From Rubrobacter xylanophilus DSM 9941 (lineage in GTDB: Bacteria > Actinomycetota > Rubrobacteria > Rubrobacterales > Rubrobacteraceae): a stretch of DNA of 64,000 bases. The translations under genes and the position numbers were made by a program. The notes below the pieces were generated by a model. It made no database searches. It saw nothing but the letters and a program-made list of their open reading frames with translations, and had not been told where the DNA came from. The DNA is taken from contig NC_008148.1 of NCBI RefSeq assembly GCF_000014185.1, forward strand, positions 2,398,001-2,462,000. Direction: 5' to 3'. This document shows, one piece after another, positions 23,904-33,213 of this stretch (position 1 is the stretch's first letter; every line of letters begins with the position of its first letter).

Positions 23904-25876
23904 GGCCGGGCGGGCTCAGGCTCGGCATAGACGTCGGCGGCACCTTCACCGACCTGGTCGCCCTGGGCGGCGGCGACGTGATCACCGCGAAGGTCCCCTC
24001 CACCCCGCGCGACCAGTCGGTGGGCGTGATGCGCGCCGTGGAGGCCGCGGGGATCGAGGCGGGCGCGGTGGCGGCGCTGGCCCACGGGATGACCGTGGCC
24101 ACGAACGCCCTGCTGGAGCGGCGCGGCGCCAGGACGGCCCTTGTCACGACGGAGGGCTTCCGCGATGTGCTGGAGATAGCCCGCCAGAACCGCCCCTCCC
24201 TCTACGACCTCACGCAGGACCGCCCCCCGGCCCTCGTCCCGCGCGGGCTGCGCTTCACCGTGAGGGAGCGCATGGGGCCGGAAGGCGAGATAGAGCCGCT
24301 CGACGAGGCGAGCCTCGAGGAGGCGGTGTCCGCCCTGCGAGAGGCGGAGGTGGAGGCGGTCGCGGTCTGTTTGCTCTTCGCCTTCGCCCACCCCGAGCAC
24401 GAGCGGCGGGTCGGGGCGGCGCTCAGGGAGGCGCTGCCCGGCGTGCACGTCTCGCTCTCGAGCGAGGTGCTGCCGGAGTTCCGCGAGTACGAGCGGTTCT
24501 CGACGACCGCCGCCGACGCCTACCTCGCCCCGAGACTCGCCGCCTACCTGAAGAACCTGGGGCGCAAGGCCGAGGAGGCCGGGCTCCCCGCCCCCCTGAT
24601 CATGCAGTCCTCCGGCGGCGTCGCGCGGGTGGAGGACGCGATCTCGGACGCCGCAGGCTGCGTCCTCTCCGGTCCCGCCGGAGGCGTAGTCGGGGCGGCC
24701 TACGTGGGCTCCCTGAGCGGCCACCGCGACCTCCTCACCTTCGACATGGGCGGCACCTCGACGGATGTGGCCCCCATCCTCGGCGGCGAGGCGCAGACCA
24801 CGACCGAGACGGTCGTCGCCGGCGTCCCCATAAAGCTGCCGATGGTGGACGTGCACACCGTGAGCGCGGGCGGCGGCTCGATAGCCTGGGCCGACGCGGG
24901 CGGCGCCCTGCGCGTCGGCCCCCACTCGGCGGGCGCCGAGCCCGGCCCCGCCGCCTACGACAAGGGCGGCGAGGAGCCGACCGTGACCGACGCGAACCTC
25001 TACCTCGGCTACCTGGCCGACGGCGCGAGGCTCGGCGGCGAGGTCGTCCTCCGGCGCGAGCTCTCGGAAGAGGCCCTCGAACGGCTCGGCAAGAGGCTCG
25101 GCCTCGGGCCGGAGGAGGCGGCCCTGGGCATCGTGCGGGTCGCCAACGCCCAGATGGCACGCGCCCTGCGCGTCATCAGCGTCGAGCGCGGCCTCGACCC
25201 GCGGGAGTTCGCCCTCTTCGCCTTCGGCGGGGCGGGCGGGATGCACGCCTGCGCGCTCGCCGACGAGCTCGGCATGCGGACCGTCCTCGTCCCCCGCGCG
25301 GGCGGCGTCCTGAGCGCTTTGGGGCTCGCCATCTCCGACCTCCGCCGCGACTACGTGCGCCCGCACCTCGCGGCGCTTGTGGGAACGGCCGAAGAGGAGC
25401 TCGAGGCGCGCTTCGCGCAGATGGAGAGGGCCGCCGCGAAGGACCTTGAGGGGCCGGAGTACGCCCGCCGGGCCGACCTGCGCTACCGGGGGCAGTCCTT
25501 TGAGCTCACCGTGGAGGCGGGCGACCTGCGGGGGCTCGAGGAGCGCTTCCACGCCGCGCACGAGCGGCGCTACGGCTACTGCATGGAGGACGAGCCCGTA
25601 GAGCTCGTCAACCTGCGCCTCACCGCCACCGTCCCCGTCGAGAAGCCGAAGCTCTCCGAGGGGCCGCCGGAGGGGGAGGCCGGGCGGGGGAAGCGGGAGG
25701 CGAACTTCGACGGGGAGTGGCTGGAGGTGCCGGTGCTGGACCGCGAGAGGATGGGCGAGGGCTCGGAGGTCGAGGGACCGGCCATTGTGGAGTTCAGGGA
25801 GTCCACCTGCGTGGTGCGGCCCGGCTGGGGCGGCAGGGTGGACGGCGTGGGCACGCTCGTGCTGGAGCGGCGATGA
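23900..25876 (+). CDS. hyuA: hydantoinase/oxoprolinase family protein, HyuA
   Basis: ATP-dependent ring-opening subunit related to N-methylhydantoinase A and the N-terminal half of 5-oxoprolinase. It has 658 residues. The actin-like ATPase pattern starts at RLGIDVGGTFTDLVAL; TFDMGGTSTDVAPI in the middle and FAFGGAGGMHACALADELGM towards the C-terminus complete it. A long beta-rich C-terminal region follows. The start ATG at 23900 overlaps the previous stop. It works with the HyuB subunit encoded next, again with an ATGA overlap. Confidence 0.93.
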   Translation: MRPGGLRLGIDVGGTFTDLVALGGGDVITAKVPSTPRDQSVGVMRAVEAAGIEAGAVAALAHGMTVATNALLERRGARTALVTTEGFRDVLEIARQNRPSLYDLTQDRPPALVPRGLRFTVRERMGPEGEIEPLDEASLEEAVSALREAEVEAVAVCLLFAFAHPEHERRVGAALREALPGVHVSLSSEVLPEFREYERFSTTAADAYLAPRLAAYLKNLGRKAEEAGLPAPLIMQSSGGVARVEDAISDAAGCVLSGPAGGVVGAAYVGSLSGHRDLLTFDMGGTSTDVAPILGGEAQTTTETVVAGVPIKLPMVDVHTVSAGGGSIAWADAGGALRVGPHSAGAEPGPAAYDKGGEEPTVTDANLYLGYLADGARLGGEVVLRRELSEEALERLGKRLGLGPEEAALGIVRVANAQMARALRVISVERGLDPREFALFAFGGAGGMHACALADELGMRTVLVPRAGGVLSALGLAISDLRRDYVRPHLAALVGTAEEELEARFAQMERAAAKDLEGPEYARRADLRYRGQSFELTVEAGDLRGLEERFHAAHERRYGYCMEDEPVELVNLRLTATVPVEKPKLSEGPPEGEAGRGKREANFDGEWLEVPVLDRERMGEGSEVEGPAIVEFRESTCVVRPGWGGRVDGVGTLVLERR

Positions 25877-27420
25877 GCGGCGGGAGGCTCGACCCGGTCA
25901 CGCTCTCGGTGCTCGCGAGCGCGCTCGCCGGGGTCGCCGAGGAGATGGGGGCGGTCCTGATCCGGGGCGCATACTCCTCGAACATCAAGGAGCGGCGCGA
26001 CTGCTCGGCGGCCCTCTTCGACGCGCGCGGGAGGATGGTCGCCCAGGCCGAGCACATCCCCGTCCACCTCGGCGCGATGCCCGAGGCGGTCGCGGCGGTG
26101 ATGCGCCGCGACCCCGAGCCCGGCGACGTCTTCGCCATAAACGACCCCTACTCCGGCGGGACGCACCTGCCGGACATAACGCTCGTCTCGCCGGTGGCCT
26201 ACGAAGGGGAGATCGTGGGCTACGCCGTGACGCGGGCGCACCACTCCGACGTGGGCGGGATGCGCCCCGGGAGCATGCCGAGCGACTCACGCGAGATCTA
26301 CCAGGAGGGCCTCATCATCCCGCCGGTGCGCCTCGTGCGCGGCGGCGAGTACGTCGCCGACGTGCTAAAGCTCTTGCTCGCCAACGTGCGCACCCCCGCC
26401 CTGAGGCGCGGCGACCTGCGCGCCCAGATCGCCGCGAACAACATCGCCGAGAGGCGGGTCGGCGAGCTCATCGAGCGGCGGGGCAGGGAGACGGTGCTGA
26501 CCGCGTTCGAGGAGGTGATCTCCTACACCGAGCGCCGCACCCGCGACGCCATAGGCGCCCTCCCCGACGGGGAGAGGAGCGCCGAGGACTTCCTCGAGGG
26601 CGACGGCACGACCGACGAGGACATCCCCATCCGCGCCACCGTGAGGGTGGAGGGCGAGGAGATGGAGATAGACTTCTCCGGCACCGCCGACGCGGTCGCG
26701 GGCAACGTGAACTGCCCCCTGCCCGTCACCCGCTCGGCCTGCTACTTCGCCCTGCGCGTCCTGCTCCCCAAGGACATCCTCCCCAACGCCGGGACCTACG
26801 CCCCCCTCACCATACGCGCCCCCGAGGGCTCGCTGGTGAACGCGAGGAGCCCCTCGGCGGTCGTCGCGGGCAACGTGGAGACCTCGAACCGCATCGCCGA
26901 CGCGGTGCTCGCGGCGCTCTCGGGCTTTGCGCCGGAGGAGATCCCGGCGCAGGGCCAGGGCACGATGAACAACCTCATCATCGGGGGGCGCGGCTGGACC
27001 TACTACGAGACCATCGGCGGCGGCCAGGGCGCGAGCGCCAAGGGCCCCGGGCCGTCCGGCGTCCACGTGGGGATGAGCAACACCCTCAACACCCCCGTGG
27101 AGGCGTTCGAGCTGGAGTACCCGATGCGCGTCGAGCGCTACGAGCTGCTCTACGGCTCCGGCGGGGCGGGCAGACACCGCGGCGGCGACGGCATCGTGCG
27201 CTCGGTGCGGGTGCTGGAGCCGGCGAGCCTCTCGCTGCTTACCGACCGCCGTCGCCACCCCCCCAAAGGCGCCGCGGGCGGGCAGCCGGGGCGGGTGGGC
27301 CGCAACCTAATAGATGGCGAGGAGCTGCCGGCGAAGACGAGCCGGGAGCTCGAGGCGGGCGACGTGGTGACCGTCGAGACGCCAGGGGGCGGCGGCTACG
27401 GACGCCCGGAGGAGGGGTAG
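25873..27420 (+). CDS. hyuB: hydantoinase B/oxoprolinase family protein, HyuB
   Basis: Partner of HyuA, 515 residues. Family motifs are [61 protein letters not shown] and, near the end, [15 protein letters not shown]. Together the two subunits hydrolyse a five-membered cyclic amide with ATP. The C-terminus [15 protein letters not shown] is the usual end. Whether the substrate is hydantoin, 5-oxoproline or another lactam cannot be read from sequence. The upstream DUF1445 gene favours 5-oxoproline. Confidence 0.93.
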   Translation: MSGGRLDPVTLSVLASALAGVAEEMGAVLIRGAYSSNIKERRDCSAALFDARGRMVAQAEHIPVHLGAMPEAVAAVMRRDPEPGDVFAINDPYSGGTHLPDITLVSPVAYEGEIVGYAVTRAHHSDVGGMRPGSMPSDSREIYQEGLIIPPVRLVRGGEYVADVLKLLLANVRTPALRRGDLRAQIAANNIAERRVGELIERRGRETVLTAFEEVISYTERRTRDAIGALPDGERSAEDFLEGDGTTDEDIPIRATVRVEGEEMEIDFSGTADAVAGNVNCPLPVTRSACYFALRVLLPKDILPNAGTYAPLTIRAPEGSLVNARSPSAVVAGNVETSNRIADAVLAALSGFAPEEIPAQGQGTMNNLIIGGRGWTYYETIGGGQGASAKGPGPSGVHVGMSNTLNTPVEAFELEYPMRVERYELLYGSGGAGRHRGGDGIVRSVRVLEPASLSLLTDRRRHPPKGAAGGQPGRVGRNLIDGEELPAKTSRELEAGDVVTVETPGGGGYGRPEEG

Positions 27421-27472
27421 GCGCCGTGGCACAATATACGCGCCCGTGGACGGCTTTCCCGAGGAGGTGCGC

Positions 27473-27934
27473 GTGAAGGGCGTGGTGGAGGAGATCTACG
27501 TAACGGACAGGGGCAGCGCCCCGATGCGGCGCGTCCCGGAGGTGGAGACGGTCGCGGGCTGCGGCATCCGGGGCGACCGCTACTGCGAGGGGACCGGCTA
27601 CTGGACGGCCTACGGGGACGTCTGCGAGATCACCCTGATCTCCGCCGAGGACCTGGACCACATCGAGGAGGAGCTCGGCATAGGCGTGAGGAACGGCGAG
27701 CACCGGCGCAACCTCGTCGTGCGCGGCCTCGACCTCTCCGCCCTGCGCCGCAGGCGCTTCCGCGTCGGGGAGGCGGTGCTCGAGTACGACCGCCCGCGCC
27801 CCCCGTGCCGCCACGTCCAGGACCTCTCCGAGCCGGGGATGACCCGCGCCCTGAAGGGCCGCGGCGGCATCTGCGCCCGCGTCGTCCAGGCCGGAAAGAT
27901 ACGGGCCGGCGATTCGGTGGAGCCGCTCGACTAG
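27473..27934 (+). CDS. MOSC-domain protein
   Basis: A 153-residue MOSC (molybdenum cofactor sulfurase C-terminal) domain, which carries sulfur on an active Cys or binds pterin cofactor. The conserved Cys is in YDRPRPPCRHVQDLSEPGM, and GCGIRGDRYCEGTGYW is the N-terminal family loop. GTG 27473 is chosen because GAGGAGG lies five bases before it; another in-frame GTG nine codons upstream lacks a ribosome site. Its stop codon shares the tetranucleotide CTAG with the convergent GH15-like gene. Confidence 0.85.
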   Translation: MKGVVEEIYVTDRGSAPMRRVPEVETVAGCGIRGDRYCEGTGYWTAYGDVCEITLISAEDLDHIEEELGIGVRNGEHRRNLVVRGLDLSALRRRRFRVGEAVLEYDRPRPPCRHVQDLSEPGMTRALKGRGGICARVVQAGKIRAGDSVEPLD

Positions 27935-29313
27935 CCCCCCGGGACGGGCGGCACCGGCACCCGGCCCTCCTCCGCCGCGAGCGCGAGCACCACGATGGCC
28001 TCGGTCCAGCCCAGAGGGGCCGCGGAGCCCGGCCTTCCGGCGGGCCCAACCTTCTCGGGGAAAGCCCCGAGCGCCGTGCGGTGGGCGGCCAGCCACCCGA
28101 GCCACCGGTCCGCCTCCTCCCCGCGGCCGGAGGCCGCCGCCGAGAGCATGAAGAGCGCCGTCGCGGGGGTCCAGGCCACCCCGCGCCCGGCGGGCCAGCG
28201 CTCGCCGGGCACGATCCCGCCGCTCTCCGCCCGCAGCCGGAGCGCGGACTCCTCGACGGCCCGCCGCACGCCCTCCTCGGGCGGGGCGAAGGGCGGGGCG
28301 AGGAAGTTGACCGCCGCGTCGGCCCCGCTGCCGGGGGCGGTGGTGCGGGGGTAGCCGCGCGGCGCGAACTCGCGCCCTATCGCCGCGTCCAGCCGGGCGG
28401 CGGCCCGGGCGTAGCGCCGGGCCTCGCGGCGGTGCCCCAGGCCGCGGGCGACGTCCGCCGCGGCCCGCAGCCCGGCCCGCAGGGGGGCCGCGGTGCCAAG
28501 GTTGGGGTAGAGGGTCTCCCTCTCCCAGTAGTCCGCTCCGGCGGGGGGGAGCCCGTCCGGCCCCAGGGAGCCCGCCGCGGCGTCGGCCGCCCGCCGGGCG
28601 GCGGGCCAGAGCTCGCGAGCGTCCCCCCACCGGTCCCCGGTGCGCGTGTGGAGCCAGAGGGACCACAGAAACCACCCGTTGGCGTCGAGCTGGGGCGCCC
28701 GGCCGTCGAGGACCGGGGAGCCGTCGGGGCGGTAGCGGGCCTCCCAGGTCCCGTCCGGCAGCTGCGCGCGGGCGAGAAAGCGCAGGACGGCGCGGGACTC
28801 CGCGTGGTGGCCGGTGGCGGCGAGCGCCGCCGCCATCCAGCCCGCGTCGCGCGGCCACACGTAGTCCCAGCGGTCGCGCGCGGCGGCGATGGCGGCCCCT
28901 CCCGGCAGCACGAGCAGGCGGATGTTCAGCAGCGAGCGGGCGGCGATGGCCCGCTCCGCGCCGTCGGACCCCGGGACGGCGCCCCTCTCGAGCCAGGCCC
29001 TCGTGCGGGCCGCGGCGGCGAGCGCCCCGGGGTCGCCGGGCGGCGCGGTGACGGGCCTGCGAGCCCCCGGCGGCACGTAGCGCAGCCTCCCGTCCGGAAG
29101 CCGCAGCACGTCGCTCCCCGGCAGGTAGGCCGCGCCGGGGAAGGCCCCCGGGGGGACGGCGAGGGGCACGCCCTCGCCGTCCCCCAGCAGCCCGGCGGCG
29201 TGCAGGCGGACCCGGCCCCCGCCTCCCTCTCCCCCGGCCCCCGCGGCGAGCAGGGCGGCGAAGAGGAGAAACAGGGCCGCCCACGCAGGAGAAAGGCGCC
29301 GTCCGGCGCGCAG
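27931..29313 (-). CDS. secreted GH15-like glucoamylase-type enzyme, predicted CTG start
   Basis: An (alpha/alpha)6-barrel protein of 460 residues. Motifs of family GH15 are RWDYVWPRDAGWMAAALA, the probable acid Glu in ADYWERETLY, and the probable base Glu in ALGAFPEKV. Starting at the first GTG (29169) leaves no signal. The same frame continues upstream to a CTG at 29313, giving MRAGRRLSPAWAALFLLFAALLAAGA, a clear signal peptide. AAGGGAGGGA precedes that CTG and there is no ATG/GTG/TTG between it and the in-frame stop. It is likely exported and acts on an alpha-glucan or trehalose-like substrate. Confidence 0.8.
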   Translation of the reverse strand: MRAGRRLSPAWAALFLLFAALLAAGAGGEGGGGRVRLHAAGLLGDGEGVPLAVPPGAFPGAAYLPGSDVLRLPDGRLRYVPPGARRPVTAPPGDPGALAAAARTRAWLERGAVPGSDGAERAIAARSLLNIRLLVLPGGAAIAAARDRWDYVWPRDAGWMAAALAATGHHAESRAVLRFLARAQLPDGTWEARYRPDGSPVLDGRAPQLDANGWFLWSLWLHTRTGDRWGDARELWPAARRAADAAAGSLGPDGLPPAGADYWERETLYPNLGTAAPLRAGLRAAADVARGLGHRREARRYARAAARLDAAIGREFAPRGYPRTTAPGSGADAAVNFLAPPFAPPEEGVRRAVEESALRLRAESGGIVPGERWPAGRGVAWTPATALFMLSAAASGRGEEADRWLGWLAAHRTALGAFPEKVGPAGRPGSAAPLGWTEAIVVLALAAEEGRVPVPPVPGG

Positions 29314-29375
29314 GCTGGTCCCTCCCTTCCGCCCGGAGAACCCCCGAAGCTACATACTAGAGCATCCGGGGCCGC

Positions 29376-30560
29376 CTAGCCCCGCCTGCCCCTCAGGAGC
29401 ATCGCCCGCCCGGCGAGGATGGTGGCCAGCGCGGCGAGCGCCACCGCCGCCGAGACGGTCCAGGCGGCCTCGTAGGAGGCCGCCTCCACCACGAAGCCGA
29501 AGAGCAGCGGCCCGAAGGCGGCCCCGCTCGAGGCCCCCGTCTGGGTGATCCCGGTCGCGGCCGCCGGGGCCCCCGGGCTGGTCTTGACCACGGCGAAGTT
29601 GAAGAGCCCCGGCCAGCCCCACCCGGCCCCGAAGGCCAGCAGCGCCCCCGCCACGAACAGTGCCCCCGAGCCCGCGGCCAGCAGCAGGAACCCCGCCACC
29701 CCGGCGGCGAGCATCCCGGCCACCAGCCGCAGCCTCCCGCCGCTCATCATGTCCGCCAGGTACCCGAAGACCACCCGCACGGCTATGCTGCAGGCGCTCC
29801 CCGCGGCGAGCAAGAGCCCGGCGGTCTCCACCCGCAAGCCCTCCTCCACGGCCGAGTTCACGATAAAGGCGCCGAGCGGGGTCGCGGCCGTGGAGCCGAG
29901 CCCGATCCCCAGGGCGAGGACGGCGAGCGGGAGGACCGGGGCGTCGCCGCGCCGGTCCTCCTCCGCCCCCCGGCCCGCGTCCCGCCCCTTCCCCCGCGGG
30001 ACCAGCAGGGCCACCAGCAGCGCGAGGGCCGCCCCCCCGGCGAAGGCCCACCTCCACCCGAGGGTGACGGCGATCAGGGGCACGGCCAGCCCGGCGAGCA
30101 GGGTGGCCGCCGGCAGCGCGGCCTGCTTCACGCCGAAGGAGAGCCCCAGACGGCCGGGGGGTATCTCGCGGGCCAGGGAGAGGTTGGCCGCCGGGTGCGA
30201 GACGGCGTTGGCCAGGCCCCCGAGCACCAGGCAGGCGGCGAGGGTGGGCCACGAGCGGGCGAGCGCGGCTATGCCGAGCAGCGAGAGGGCACTGACCGCG
30301 GCGGCCAGGCGCATCCCGCGAGAAGCGCCGATCCGCTCCACCAGCCGGCCCATCGCCGCGGAGGCCGCCGCCGAGGTGACAAAGAAGAGCGCCACGGCCA
30401 GCCCGAGCGCCGCCGCGCCGAAGCGCAGCTCCTCCTGCACCTGCACGGCGAGCCCGCCGGTCAGGAAGGCGGGCAGCGCCCCGGCGGTGGCCACGGCGAT
30501 GGCCAGAAAGACGGCCCGGTAGCTCGCTCCCCCGCTCTCCGGAACCATGTAGGAGATCAT
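29376..30560 (-). CDS. MFS transporter (OPA/YnfM-like), substrate unknown
   Basis: A 394-residue membrane protein with about 12 hydrophobic helices. The loop motif after helix 2 is AAMGRLVERIGASRGMRL, and a central Arg/Asp/Glu loop (GKGRDAGRGAEEDRRGD) divides two six-helix halves. Ala, Gly and Leu dominate. It is divergent from the SDR at 30644 with an 83-bp gap. No residue pattern fixes the cargo; metabolite efflux or nitrate/carboxylate-type uptake are both possible. Confidence 0.8.
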   Translation of the reverse strand: MISYMVPESGGASYRAVFLAIAVATAGALPAFLTGGLAVQVQEELRFGAAALGLAVALFFVTSAAASAAMGRLVERIGASRGMRLAAAVSALSLLGIAALARSWPTLAACLVLGGLANAVSHPAANLSLAREIPPGRLGLSFGVKQAALPAATLLAGLAVPLIAVTLGWRWAFAGGAALALLVALLVPRGKGRDAGRGAEEDRRGDAPVLPLAVLALGIGLGSTAATPLGAFIVNSAVEEGLRVETAGLLLAAGSACSIAVRVVFGYLADMMSGGRLRLVAGMLAAGVAGFLLLAAGSGALFVAGALLAFGAGWGWPGLFNFAVVKTSPGAPAAATGITQTGASSGAAFGPLLFGFVVEAASYEAAWTVSAAVALAALATILAGRAMLLRGRRG

Positions 30561-30643
30561 AGCACCGGGCGGGGCGGGAAGGCCCGCGGCGCAGGTTGTA
30601 GGATTGCGGGCGACGGACCGCCGAGAGAGGGAGGGTTGCGGAC

Positions 30644-31411
30644 TTGGACCTGAAGCTGGAGGGAAAGTCCTTCGTCGTGGGAGGGGCCAGCCGGGGCATC
30701 GGCCGGGCCGTGGCCCGGGAGCTGGCCTCCGAGGGCGCCCGGGTGCTCCTGGTCGCGCGGGACACGGAAGCCCTGGAGGAGGCCGCTCGAGAGCTGGGGG
30801 AGCGGGCCGAGCCCTGCGCGGCCGACCTCTCGGACCGGGCGGGGGTGGACAAGGTGGCCGCCGCCGCGGGCCGCATGGACGGGCTGGACGGGGTGCTGGT
30901 GAACGCCGGCGGGCCGCCCTTCGGGAACGCCCTGAACCTCACCGACGAGCAGTGGATCGAGGCGTTCCGGCTGCTCATCGGGGGGCCGGTGCGCCTGCTG
31001 CGGGACCTCGCCCCCCTCATGAACGAGGGGGCCTCGGTCTTGTTCATCACCTCCTCCTCGGTCCGCCAGCCGATAGACGGCCTGGACGCCTCGAACGTCC
31101 TGCGCCCCGGGGTGGCGGCGCTGGCGAAGTGCCTGGCGCGGGAGCTGGGGCCGCGGGTGCGGGTGAACAGCCTGGCCCCCGGCAGGATCGACACCGCCCG
31201 CTCCCGCTCGCTCGACGAGGCGCACGCGCAGGAGCGGAACGTCCCGCTGGAGGAGTACCGCCGCTCCCTCGCCGCGAGCATCCCGCTCGGGCGCTACGGG
31301 CGGCCGGAGGAGCTCGCGCGGGCCGCGGCCTTTCTCCTCTCCCCCGCCGCCTCCTACATCACCGGGGCGTCGCTGCAGGTGGACGGCGGCCTGATCTCCG
31401 CGGTCCCCTGA
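30644..31411 (+). CDS. BKR-like SDR with atypical catalytic motif
   Basis: A 255-residue protein with the SDR fold. The dinucleotide loop is GGASRGIGRAVA and the C-terminus SYITGASLQVDGGL. At the usual NNAG it reads VNAGG, and at the catalytic YxxxK it reads SNVLR (DASNVLRPGVAALAKCLA), so Tyr and Lys are missing. This matches a known divergent subgroup of beta-ketoacyl-reductase-like SDRs whose activity is doubtful. TTG 30644 follows GGGAGGG. Its 3' end overlaps the convergent FAD oxidoreductase by 53 bases. Confidence 0.85.
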   Translation: MDLKLEGKSFVVGGASRGIGRAVARELASEGARVLLVARDTEALEEAARELGERAEPCAADLSDRAGVDKVAAAAGRMDGLDGVLVNAGGPPFGNALNLTDEQWIEAFRLLIGGPVRLLRDLAPLMNEGASVLFITSSSVRQPIDGLDASNVLRPGVAALAKCLARELGPRVRVNSLAPGRIDTARSRSLDEAHAQERNVPLEEYRRSLAASIPLGRYGRPEELARAAAFLLSPAASYITGASLQVDGGLISAVP

Positions 31412-32822
31412 GGCGCCGGAGCGCGGAGCGGGCGGCGAGGTAGCCGCACAGGCCGTGCACGCCCCCGCCGGGGGGCGTGGAGGAGGAGCAGAGGTACAGC
31501 CCCCGGACGGGGGTGGCGTAGGGGTTGGGCCGCCGGGCGGGACGGGTGAGGAGCTGTCCCAGGTCCATCACCCCCCCGTTGATGTCCCCGCCGACGAGGT
31601 TGGGGTTCTCCCGCTCCAGCTCGGCGGGGCCCGCCGAGCGCCGCGCCAGCACCCGCTCCCGGAAGCCGGGGGCGAAGCGCTCTATCTGGCGCTCTATCCT
31701 CCCGGTCATGTCGAAGGTGGAGCCGTTGGGCACGTGGCAGTAGGCCCAGACGGTGTGGCGGCCCGCCGGGGCCCGGGAGGGGTCGAAGAGGGTGTGCTGG
31801 GCGAGGAGCACGAAGGGCCGCTCCGGGTGCCCTCCCCGCCAGACCTCCCTCTCCGCGGCGGCTATCTCCTCGAGCGTGCCGCCGAGGTGTACGGTCCCGG
31901 CCCGGCCGCAGCGCCCGTCGGCCCAGGGCACGGGCCCGTCGAGGGCGTAGTCCACCTTGAAGGCGCCGGGGCCGTAGCGGTAGCTGGCGAGCGCGCGCCG
32001 GTAGCGGCCGGGGAGCCGGTCCCCGGCGATCCGGAGCAGCTGGCGCGGGGTGACGTCGAGAAGCACGACCCGCGCCGGGGGGAGCCCTTCCAGGGAGCCG
32101 ACCGGGAACCCGGTGAGAACCTCGCCGCCCAGCGCGCGCAGGCAGGAGACGAGCGCCCGGGCGAGCCGCCCGGCCCCGCCCTCCGGGAAGGGCCAGCCGA
32201 CCGCGTGCCCGAGCGCCCCCAGCGCGAGGCCGAAGAGGGCCGAGGGCCGCCGCTCCAGCGGCAGGAAGGAGTGGGCGGCGTTGCCGGCGAAGAGGGCCCG
32301 GGCCCTCCCGCCGGCGAAGGCGCCGCGGGCGAGGGAGGCCGCCGGGCCGCAGGCCCGCAGCGCCGCGGTGGCGAGCGCGGCGGGGTGGCGGGGGAGGCGC
32401 AACCTCCCCACCGCGAGCTCCGCGAGGCGCCCGAGGTCCGCGGCAAGGGGGGCCATGAGGCGCCGGTAGGCCGCCCCGTCCCGGCCCAGGGCGGCCGCCG
32501 TGTCCTCCACGGAGCGCTCCAGCAGCACGGCCTCCTGCCCGTCGAGGGGGTGGGCCAGGGGAGCCGGGGGGTGGACCCACCTCAGGCCGTGCCTCTGGAG
32601 GGGGAGGCTCCTGAAGAAGGGCGAGGCGGCGGCGAGGGGGTGGATGGCCGAGCCGACGTCGTGGACGAAGCCGGGCAGGGTGAGCCCGGCGGAGCGCAGC
32701 GCCCCGCCGGGCTCGTCGGCGGCCTCGAGCACCGCCACCGAGAGCCCCTCTCTGGCCAGCTCTATGGCGGCGGAGAGCCCGTTGGGGCCGGAGCCGACCA
32801 CCACCGCGTCGTAGGCGGACAC
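31359..32822 (-). CDS. FAD-dependent phytoene-desaturase-like oxidoreductase
   Basis: An amine-oxidase-fold flavoprotein of 487 residues. The Rossmann FAD motif is DAVVVGSGPNGLSAAIELAREG, followed by GGALRSAGLTLPGFVHDVGSAIHPL, the pattern of carotenoid desaturase-like proteins. The C-terminal cofactor region is GLYLCSSSTPPGGGVHGLCGYLAA. It could act on carotenoids, consistent with a pigmented actinomycete, but no other carotenoid gene is near. The gene overlaps the SDR gene at its 3' end. Confidence 0.87.
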   Translation of the reverse strand: MSAYDAVVVGSGPNGLSAAIELAREGLSVAVLEAADEPGGALRSAGLTLPGFVHDVGSAIHPLAAASPFFRSLPLQRHGLRWVHPPAPLAHPLDGQEAVLLERSVEDTAAALGRDGAAYRRLMAPLAADLGRLAELAVGRLRLPRHPAALATAALRACGPAASLARGAFAGGRARALFAGNAAHSFLPLERRPSALFGLALGALGHAVGWPFPEGGAGRLARALVSCLRALGGEVLTGFPVGSLEGLPPARVVLLDVTPRQLLRIAGDRLPGRYRRALASYRYGPGAFKVDYALDGPVPWADGRCGRAGTVHLGGTLEEIAAAEREVWRGGHPERPFVLLAQHTLFDPSRAPAGRHTVWAYCHVPNGSTFDMTGRIERQIERFAPGFRERVLARRSAGPAELERENPNLVGGDINGGVMDLGQLLTRPARRPNPYATPVRGLYLCSSSTPPGGGVHGLCGYLAARSALRRLRGPRRSGRRPPAATPR

Positions 32823-32916
32823 GCCACGGATTCTATCCTCCGCCCGCGAGGATCTCCGGCCGGCGGCGCACGCCGGCCAGGGCGTCGCCGTCCGGCTCCC
32901 CGAAGCGCCCCACCCC

Positions 32917-33213
32917 TCACTTCCCCCCGAACTCCGGGGCCCGCCGCTCGACGAAGGCGGCGGTGCCCTCGCGCATGTCCTCGCTGGCGAAGAGCACGGC
33001 CTGGGCGAGCCGCTCTATGAGCAGCCCGGTAGCCTGGTCCGCCTCCCGCCGGCCCTCACCGCGAGCTTGGCAAGCCGGACGGCGAGCGGCCGCGGGAGAG
33101 GATTTGCCCGGCCAGCTCCCTCGCGGCGCCCAGCAGCTCGCCCTGCGGGACGACCCGGCTCACCAGCCCGGCACAGAGCGCCTCCCGGGCGTCCATGAAC
33201 CGGCCGGTCATGT
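32917..33213 (-). pseudogene. enoyl-CoA hydratase/isomerase remnant, 3' part with two frameshifts
   Basis: On the minus strand the pieces MTGRFMDAREALCAGLV, then PLAVRLAKLAVRAG in a second frame, then ADQATGLLIERLAQAVLF in a third, ending AFVERRAPEFGGK and TGA. Together they are the C-terminal third of a crotonase. At least two frameshifts separate them (near 33080-33100 and 33040-33055). The N-terminal two thirds are absent: the fragment stops at about 33213, where a different gene remnant begins on the other strand. Confidence 0.8.
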
